NCBI GenBank assembly: GCA_009699565.1
Contig: WLNX01000036.1
Coordinates: 1 to 11,071, forward strand
Direction of reading: 5' to 3'
Origin: Actinomycetota bacterium
GTDB lineage: Bacteria; Actinomycetota; Thermoleophilia; Solirubrobacterales; Solirubrobacteraceae
Length of the DNA stretch: 11,071 bases
In this document: piece by piece, positions 7,180 to 11,071 of the stretch
Numbering within the stretch: the stretch's first letter is position 1
How the letters are laid out: every line of letters begins with the position of its first letter
Position numbers and translations under genes: made by a program
The notes under the pieces: model-generated
Seen by the model: the letters and a program-made list of their open reading frames with translations, nothing else
Database searches by the model: none
Told to the model about the DNA's origin: nothing

Positions 7180-9363
7180 CGTGCTGCCGCCACCGGATGA
7201 CGAATCTGGAGCCGGGGCTGGCTCCGGCGTCGGAGCCGGTGCGGGGGTGGGGGCGACTTGGTTTCCGCCGCCGCCGCCGCCACCTCCTCCATTACCACTC
7301 GAGGACCCGTCGCTCATCGGCGCCGAGTACTGCCCGTCGGCTCCGCTAGTCGCGGATTTGCCAGCATCCTTACCCGCCCGCGAGTTAGCGCGCTGCTCCA
7401 TTATCGCCTGGAGCTGAATCACAAAGTCGTGCCAGATCTGGGCCGGAAAGGTTCCGCCGGCAACCGGGCTGCCGTCATATTCGGTCTTCATCGGCTGCGT
7501 TCGATCGGCGTACCCCACCCAGACTGCGATCGTGTAGCGGTCGGTGAATCCGGAGAACCAGGCGTCGCCAAAGTTTTCGGTCGTCCCGGTCTTACCTGCT
7601 GCGAAGCCGCCATAGCTGGCGAGCTTGCCGGTTCCGGAAGTCACCACTGTCTGCATCTGAGAGGTCACAGCCTGAGCCAGCGCGGGGGATATGACCTTTG
7701 CTGTCTTGCGCTTGTTCCGCTCAATCAGCTGGTTGGTGTCGACGTCGCGAACCTCCCCAATACCGACCGGCCCGCGGTTTGGAGCGCTCAGGGTTCCCCA
7801 AACGCGCCGCCCGTTGTTCGCAAACGTTTCGTAGGCGTGAGCCCAATCCAGCACGGAGACCCCCTGCTTGAACGCGCCGAGCGTCATCGCGGGGTTCTCG
7901 GAGACCGGGGAGCGCACTCCCATCTTGCGGATCAGCTTCGATATCCGCTTAGTTCCGGTTGCCAGTCCAACGGCCGCGAAGACTGCGTTGTCGGAGTAGG
8001 TGAGGGCGGAGCCGAGGTCGCGCGTTCCTGCATATGAGTTGTCGAAATTGTTCACGGTGAACTTCTCGCCGTCGTTTGTCCCGGGCACGTCGAAGACTCG
8101 CTTGCGCGACTCCCACATGGACCCCAGGCCGTAGCCCTTCTTGAGTGCGGCCGCGAGAATGAACGGCTTGACGGTCGAACCGGGCTGACGCTGTCCCTGC
8201 GTCGCCAGGTTGAACGGCCGAGTCTGGTAGTCGCGGCCGCCAATCAGCGCCCTAACTTCTCCGGTCTTGTTGTCGATCGCGACCAAGGCAGCCGACGGCC
8301 CATCGGCGTTGGGGAGGTTCTGATCGATGGCCCGCTGAGCGGCCTCTTGGAAGTCGAGATCGAGGCTGGTCCTAACACGTAACCCGCCCTCGAACGCGCG
8401 GCGCGCCCCGAAGTGGTCCACTAGTTGCTGGCTCACCCAAGTTGTGTAGTAGGGAGCCTTTGTATCGACCGAAGGCGGCACCACGAGGCCCGGCAGGGCT
8501 TCGGCATTGGCCTGCGCGAACTCGGCCGAGGTTATGCGACCTTGCGCTCGCATCTTCGACAGGACGATCTGTCGGCGCCGCAGTGCTGCCTCCGGGTGCG
8601 CCACCGGATCGAAGGCCGTGGGGTTGGCAATCACCGCAGTCAGCAAGGCGGCCTCGGGCGCGTTCAGCTCGGTTGCGCAGGGCCGGGCACGCGTCCCGCA
8701 GCCGACATGGTTCGCGTCGCGTCCGAAGTAGACCCGCGCAGCCGACTCGATGCCGTACGCGCCGTTGCCAAAGTAGATCGAGTTGAGGTACTCGCTGAGA
8801 ATCTTCTCTTTGGACCACTTTCGCGTTAGGTGGTAAGCCAGAGCTGATTCCCGGAGCTTCTGCACCACTGTCCTCTGATTTTGAGCCTTCATCGCGTTCT
8901 TCACGAACTGCTGAGTGATGGTGGATCCACCTTGACGCGAGCCGCCGGTGAGCGTGTCTTGGACGAACGCGCGCATGATGCCACGAGGGTCGACTCCGTT
9001 GTTCTCGTAGAAGCGCTGGTCCTCAACCGAGATCACCGCGTTGCGCATGAACGGCGAGATCGCCGAATACGGGATAAGGACACGATTGCGGCTGCTCTTG
9101 AGAATTCCCAGCTGCCTACCCCGAGCATCGAGCAGGACCGAGTTCCTAGCGGTCTTGAAGCCGTTCTCGTTCTCGAGGTTCGGGAGCTCGGAAGCAACGG
9201 CCATCATCATCCCGAAGACGGTCGAGACCCCGGCTAGCGCGATTAACGGAACCGCGATCAGAAGAAGACGCCAGCGTTTGACGCGTGGCTTGCGAACCCT
9301 CGCTGCCGCCGGCTCCGCTACGGGCGGCTCCTGCGATTGGGTCTCTGGTTCGTCTTCGTTCAT
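7168..9363 (-). CDS. class A penicillin-binding protein (bifunctional transglycosylase/transpeptidase)
   Basis: This 731 aa protein polymerises lipid II and cross-links peptidoglycan on the outer face of the membrane. Residues 1-30 are cytoplasmic and acidic, then basic (RVRKPRVKR). One membrane anchor spans about 32-57. The GT51 domain carries VEDQRFYENNGVD (catalytic Glu114), QGGSTITQQ (144-152) and EYLNSIYFGNGAYG (191-204). The transpeptidase domain has PGSTVKPF (nucleophile Ser396, Lys399), SDN (457-459) and KTGT (591-594). The tail from about 660 is Gly/Ser and Pro/Ala rich with nine glycines at 692-700. Oddities are Asn121 where the first GT51 motif usually has His, and Cys222/Cys229 in an insert. 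The ATG at 9361-9363 has no clear ribosome binding site but gives a sensible membrane topology. The gene is divergent from tyrS and convergent with argH. It is a PBP1-type protein; a ponA or mrcA name is not assigned because paralogs are common. Confidence 0.93.
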   Translation of the reverse strand: MNEDEPETQSQEPPVAEPAAARVRKPRVKRWRLLLIAVPLIALAGVSTVFGMMMAVASELPNLENENGFKTARNSVLLDARGRQLGILKSSRNRVLIPYSAISPFMRNAVISVEDQRFYENNGVDPRGIMRAFVQDTLTGGSRQGGSTITQQFVKNAMKAQNQRTVVQKLRESALAYHLTRKWSKEKILSEYLNSIYFGNGAYGIESAARVYFGRDANHVGCGTRARPCATELNAPEAALLTAVIANPTAFDPVAHPEAALRRRQIVLSKMRAQGRITSAEFAQANAEALPGLVVPPSVDTKAPYYTTWVSQQLVDHFGARRAFEGGLRVRTSLDLDFQEAAQRAIDQNLPNADGPSAALVAIDNKTGEVRALIGGRDYQTRPFNLATQGQRQPGSTVKPFILAAALKKGYGLGSMWESRKRVFDVPGTNDGEKFTVNNFDNSYAGTRDLGSALTYSDNAVFAAVGLATGTKRISKLIRKMGVRSPVSENPAMTLGAFKQGVSVLDWAHAYETFANNGRRVWGTLSAPNRGPVGIGEVRDVDTNQLIERNKRKTAKVISPALAQAVTSQMQTVVTSGTGKLASYGGFAAGKTGTTENFGDAWFSGFTDRYTIAVWVGYADRTQPMKTEYDGSPVAGGTFPAQIWHDFVIQLQAIMEQRANSRAGKDAGKSATSGADGQYSAPMSDGSSSGNGGGGGGGGGNQVAPTPAPAPTPEPAPAPDSSSGGGSTPTG
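7264..7290 (-). repeat. glycine-codon run in the PBP tail
   Basis: Nine consecutive glycine codons occur here, read on the minus strand. On the plus strand they include five perfect CCG units at 7265-7279. It is followed in the protein by a Pro/Ala/Thr-rich stretch (bases 7204-7251) and a Ser/Gly end. Such triplet runs can change length by slippage without breaking the frame. The tail lies after the transpeptidase domain, outside the cell, and is presumably a flexible wall-spanning extension. Confidence 0.7.
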
Positions 9364-9466
9364 CGGTCTTGATCTGCGGTGATGACTTGCCCCGTTGGGC
9401 GCCGAAACACCGTCAAGCCTCCTCGGAAGCTCCAGTCCGTCGAAGCGTCCTCCTCTGCACTCAGAC

Positions 9467-9472
9467 TAGCAT
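9467..9472 (+). promoter_or_regulatory. possible -10 element for a leaderless tyrS transcript
   Basis: TAGCAT fits the TANNNT -10 pattern and ends 8 bases before the ATG at 9481. That would place transcription initiation at or just before the start codon. Together with the lack of a Shine-Dalgarno sequence upstream of 9481, this suggests a leaderless mRNA, which is common in actinobacteria. No convincing -35 hexamer is visible 16-18 bases upstream. The remaining ~100 bases between the PBP and tyrS starts show no other clear motif. Confidence 0.35.
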
Positions 9473-9480
9473 TGGCTCCG

Positions 9481-10671
9481 ATGAAATCCGCCGCTTCAAA
9501 TTCCGCCCACCTGACCCGCAATGCAGCGGAAGAGATGCCTGCCGGAGAGCTCAAACGGAAACTCCTGCTGGCCGAGTCGGAGAACCGTGCCCTCCGCGTC
9601 AAGCTTGGCCTTGACCCAACAGCTCCCGACATCCATTTGGGTCACACGGTGGTGCTGCAGAAGCTGCGCGAGTTTCAGGACGCCGGTCACAAGGTGGTCC
9701 TCATCGTCGGCGATCAGACCGCCCGGGTGGGTGACCCGAGTGGTCGCTCGGAGACGCGTCCCGTACTAACTGGTGCCGAGATTCTGGCTAATGCACAGAC
9801 CTATGAGGCCCAGGCGGCACTGATTCTTGACCAGGATCCGGCTCGCTACGAACTGCGATTCAACAGCGAATGGCTGGATATGTCGATGGACGACCTGCTC
9901 GGCTTGGTCCGCACCACCACCGTCGCCCAGTTGCTCGAAAGGGAGGACTTCGCGAACCGGTACAAGAGCGGGGAGCCAATCTCCATCCTTGAACTTCTAT
10001 ATCCCCTGATGCAGGGGTACGACTCGGTTGCCGTCCAATCGGATGTCGAGCTTGGCGGCACCGACCAGACCTTCAACATTCTCCTTGGTCGTGACATCCA
10101 GCGCCATTACGGAGTTCCAGAGCAGGCAGTCCTCACGATGCCGATACTTCCGGGGATCGACGGCGTTGACAAGATGTCCAAGACGAAGGGCAACGAGATC
10201 GCGATCACGGCGGCCCCTGACGAGATGTTTGGGCGGACGATGCGGCTGCCCGATGAAGCGATGGAATCGTGGTTCCACCTGCTCGCGGTAGCTGCCCCTC
10301 CTCAGGGAACAGCACCCCGCGAAGCGAAGGCGTCCCTGGCAAAGGCGTTGGTCGAGCGCTTTCACGGAGAAGAGGCCGCCAGCGCCGCTGAGGCTCAGTT
10401 CAACAGCCAGTTCGTCGCCCACGAAGTCCCTGACGATGTCGAACTCTTCTCAATCGCGGCGGATGGAGAGCAAGTCCACCTTCCCTCCGTGCTCGCAGAA
10501 GCGTTCGGAATATCCCGCTCGGAGGCTCGGAGGCTCCTTGAACAGGGGGGAGTCAAGGTCGACGGTGCCCAGATCGCACCCGAGGCGCTCGACATCTCGT
10601 GCGAGGCCCTAGAAGGGGCGATCGTGCAGATCGGCCGGCGCCGCTTCAAGAAGTTCAAAATCGTCCGATAA
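9481..10671 (+). CDS. tyrS: tyrosyl-tRNA synthetase
   Basis: TyrRS (396 aa from the chosen start) charges tRNA-Tyr with tyrosine through a class I Rossmann fold. The sequence shows KLGLDPTAPDIHLGHTVVL with the HIGH-type HLGH at residues 52-55, and GDQTARVGDPSGRS (77-90). ELLYPLMQGYDSVAVQSDVELGGTDQTFN (171-199) is the tyrosine-recognition region. VDKMSKTKGN contains the KMSKS-type loop at 231-235. The S4-like RNA-binding domain at about 333-393 includes SRSEARRLLEQGGVKVDG. The frame is open further upstream to a GTG at 9379, but residues encoded there look unlike the family, and homologs start near the LTRNAAEEMP block. An ATG at 9535 would remove that block. No T-box leader is visible. The stop is 18 bases before a likely rRNA promoter, and no terminator is seen between them. 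Confidence 0.93.
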   Translation: MKSAASNSAHLTRNAAEEMPAGELKRKLLLAESENRALRVKLGLDPTAPDIHLGHTVVLQKLREFQDAGHKVVLIVGDQTARVGDPSGRSETRPVLTGAEILANAQTYEAQAALILDQDPARYELRFNSEWLDMSMDDLLGLVRTTTVAQLLEREDFANRYKSGEPISILELLYPLMQGYDSVAVQSDVELGGTDQTFNILLGRDIQRHYGVPEQAVLTMPILPGIDGVDKMSKTKGNEIAITAAPDEMFGRTMRLPDEAMESWFHLLAVAAPPQGTAPREAKASLAKALVERFHGEEAASAAEAQFNSQFVAHEVPDDVELFSIAADGEQVHLPSVLAEAFGISRSEARRLLEQGGVKVDGAQIAPEALDISCEALEGAIVQIGRRRFKKFKIVR

Positions 10672-10686
10672 AACTCGGCGAAACCC

Positions 10687-10695
10687 TGCTACGAT
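10687..10695 (+). promoter_or_regulatory. extended -10 promoter, likely for the rRNA operon
   Basis: TGCTACGAT matches the extended -10 pattern TGN-TANNNT, with the hexamer at 10690-10695, predicting a start near 10702. There is no TTGACA-like -35 at the right spacing, since the region around 10666-10673 reads CGATAAAA. The position just after tyrS and upstream of the leader structures makes it the best promoter candidate for the rRNA operon. Additional promoters further upstream cannot be excluded. Confidence 0.5.
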
Positions 10696-10735
10696 GCGGA
10701 GCGGTCATCGATAGGCGGAGGTTTCTCCTTCTTTG

Positions 10736-10794
10736 ACTCGGTCCCAACTTAGTGTTGGGCGCCCTCCGCGGGGGAATCCCCCTCGTGACCGGGT
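10736..10794 (+). promoter_or_regulatory. compound stem-loop preceding boxA
   Basis: An outer stem pairs ACTCGGTC (10736-10743) with GACCGGGT (10787-10794) with one G-T wobble. Inside are two small hairpins: CCCAAC/GTTGGG (10743-10748 with 10754-10759; base 10743 is shared with the outer stem) and GGGGG-AAT-CCCCC (10770-10782). The element ends 7 bases before boxA. By position it may play the part of a boxB-like or leader-folding structure, but the function is inferred. Confidence 0.5.
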
Positions 10795-10800
10795 GAGTCG

Positions 10801-10820
10801 GTCTTTGAAAACTCAACAGC
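10801..10820 (+). promoter_or_regulatory. boxA antitermination element
   Basis: The core TCTTTGAAAACTC closely matches the boxA sequence of Gram-positive rRNA leaders (TCTTTGAAAAC type). BoxA in the nascent RNA is bound by NusB/NusE, which lets RNA polymerase resist Rho over the long untranslated rRNA operon. Its place, about 200 bases before the 16S gene and after a promoter, is as expected. Confidence 0.75.
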
Positions 10821-10822
10821 AT

Positions 10823-10861
10823 GCGTACCTCCGGGTCTATACACCTGACCCGGATGTGCGT
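10823..10861 (+). promoter_or_regulatory. long stem-loop downstream of boxA
   Basis: A perfect 8-pair stem (TCCGGGTC 10830-10837 with GACCCGGA 10847-10854, 9-base loop) is extended by CGTAC (10824-10828) pairing with GTGCG (10856-10860). One mismatch and one wobble interrupt it, and a G-T wobble at 10823/10861 may add a pair. It is the longest local hairpin in the leader and a likely target or scaffold for rRNA leader folding or processing. Confidence 0.6.
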
Positions 10862-10871
10862 CCAGGTTCGA

Positions 10872-10906
10872 ACCGCCAGTTGTCGGCTTGCCGACTTCGT
10901 GGCGGT
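10872..10906 (+). promoter_or_regulatory. two-tier stem-loop in the rRNA leader
   Basis: ACCGCCA (10872-10878) pairs with TGGCGGT (10900-10906). Inside, GTCGG (10882-10886) pairs with CCGAC (10891-10895) around a CTTG tetraloop, leaving an internal loop. Both helices are perfect, which supports a real RNA structure in the leader. No T-run follows, so it is not a terminator. Confidence 0.55.
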
Positions 10907-10929
10907 CTGAGTAGTAACCAGTCAAGACC

Positions 10930-10955
10930 GCGGCGCCCCGTGTACGAGGCGTCGC
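10930..10955 (+). promoter_or_regulatory. GC-rich stem-loop near the 16S 5' end
   Basis: GCGGCGCC (10930-10937) pairs with GGCGTCGC (10948-10955) with one G-T wobble and a 10-base loop. It is the last strong local hairpin before the 16S gene, and probably precedes the strand that pairs with the 16S 3' flank in the processing stem. Confidence 0.5.
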
Positions 10956-10993
10956 AGATAAAAGGTCATGGCAAACTCTCAAACATTGGAGTA

Positions 10994-11008
10994 AGGGCCT
11001 TAGGGCCT
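10994..11008 (+). repeat. tandem AGGGCCT repeat before 16S
   Basis: AGGGCCT occurs at 10994-11000 and again at 11002-11008, separated by one T, about 14 bases before the predicted 16S 5' end. The stretch lies where one arm of the 16S precursor stem is expected. It may simply be part of that helix, but the partner strand is not in the window. Confidence 0.5.
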
Positions 11009-11021
11009 GAATTCGATGCAC

Positions 11022-11071
11022 TTTATGGAGAGTTTGATCCTGGCTCAGGACGAACGCTGGCGGCGTGCTTA
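11022..11071 (+). rRNA. rrs: 16S ribosomal RNA, 5' end
   Basis: The window ends about 50 bases into the 16S gene. AGAGTTTGATCC begins at 11029 and corresponds to E. coli position 8, which puts position 1 near 11022. GGCTCAGGACGAACGCTGG and GCGGCGTGCTTA follow, the universal 5' domain of bacterial 16S with the GCTTA form common in actinobacteria. The exact mature 5' end is set by processing and is approximate here. The rest of the operon lies beyond the window. Confidence 0.97.

Larger units (their letters stand above)
10672..11021 (+). ncRNA. ribosomal RNA operon leader
   Basis: This 350-base stretch between the tyrS stop and the 16S 5' end has no credible protein gene. It contains, in order, an extended -10 promoter, a compound hairpin, a boxA element and three further stem-loops. 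The last ~65 bases are AT-richer and probably form one side of the 16S processing stem. The 3' partner would lie beyond the 16S gene and is outside the window. The order is typical of rrn leaders that carry antitermination and RNase III-type processing signals. Confidence 0.8.

Noticed and set aside
7258..8037. 259-codon plus-strand frame opposite the PBP gene
   Set aside because: No recognisable motifs, odd composition, and complete overlap with the PBP transpeptidase domain on the other strand.
9379..9480. Upstream GTG start extending tyrS by 34 codons
   Set aside because: The added residues do not resemble TyrRS N-termini, there is no ribosome binding site, and the extension would fill the divergent promoter region of the PBP gene.
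9364..9480. T-box riboswitch or other leader upstream of tyrS
   Set aside because: The 117-base gap is shared with the divergent PBP gene and shows no T-box sequence, specifier stem or terminator/antiterminator pair.
10733..10760. TTTGACT as a -35 box for an additional rRNA promoter
   Set aside because: No TANNNT element occurs 16-18 bases downstream; that region is GTTGGGCGCC and forms part of a hairpin.
10858..10880. tRNA-like 3' end (GGTTCGAACC followed by GCCA) in the rRNA leader
   Set aside because: It looks like a T-arm and acceptor end, but no acceptor, D or anticodon arms can be built upstream. The bases are better used in the adjacent stem-loops. The palindrome is probably incidental.
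10888..10917. TTGCCG with TAGTAA at 18-base spacing as a second leader promoter
   Set aside because: Both boxes are poor matches, and the -35 lies inside a well-formed hairpin. It cannot be separated from chance.

Overview
The window comes from a GC-rich bacterial chromosome, most likely an actinobacterium and perhaps class Thermoleophilia. That placement is inferred from the many GTG starts, the 4-base GTGA overlaps, the form of the citramalate synthase, the DegT-type aminotransferase and the class A PBP, and the opening bases of the 16S gene. No similarity search was run. The content is essentially core housekeeping. No phage, IS element, CRISPR array or toxin-antitoxin pair is visible.

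Bases 1-7164 carry seven plus-strand genes in a tight array: the 3' end of leuC, then leuD, leuB, ilvE, cimA, a DegT/DnrJ/EryC1/StrS-family aminotransferase gene and argH. Genes overlap or lie close together, apart from a 117-base gap between ilvE and cimA that holds a strong hairpin and a tiny ORF. LeuCD and LeuB act on both the leucine chain and the citramalate chain. With CimA they give a threonine-independent route from pyruvate and acetyl-CoA to 2-oxobutyrate for isoleucine. IlvE performs the final transamination of the branched-chain amino acids. ArgH catalyses the last step of arginine synthesis. The DegT-type enzyme has no assigned substrate.

Bases 7168-9363 carry one minus-strand gene for a class A penicillin-binding protein (transglycosylase plus transpeptidase). 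Its stop codon is 3 bases from the argH stop, so the two genes converge almost end to end. It has a Gly-run and Pro/Ala-rich C-terminal tail and a two-cysteine insert in the glycosyltransferase domain.

Bases 9364-9480 form a divergent intergenic region. It is followed by tyrS (tyrosyl-tRNA synthetase), possibly expressed from a leaderless transcript. Directly after tyrS lies the roughly 350-base leader of a ribosomal RNA operon. The leader has an extended -10 promoter, a boxA-type antitermination element and several hairpins, and it runs into the first ~50 bases of the 16S rRNA gene at the window edge.

The points most worth a second look are a CimA active-site loop that lacks the usual Gln, the hairpin and micro-ORF before cimA, the back-to-back argH/PBP ends, and the structured rRNA leader. 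None of them amounts to a clear new system.
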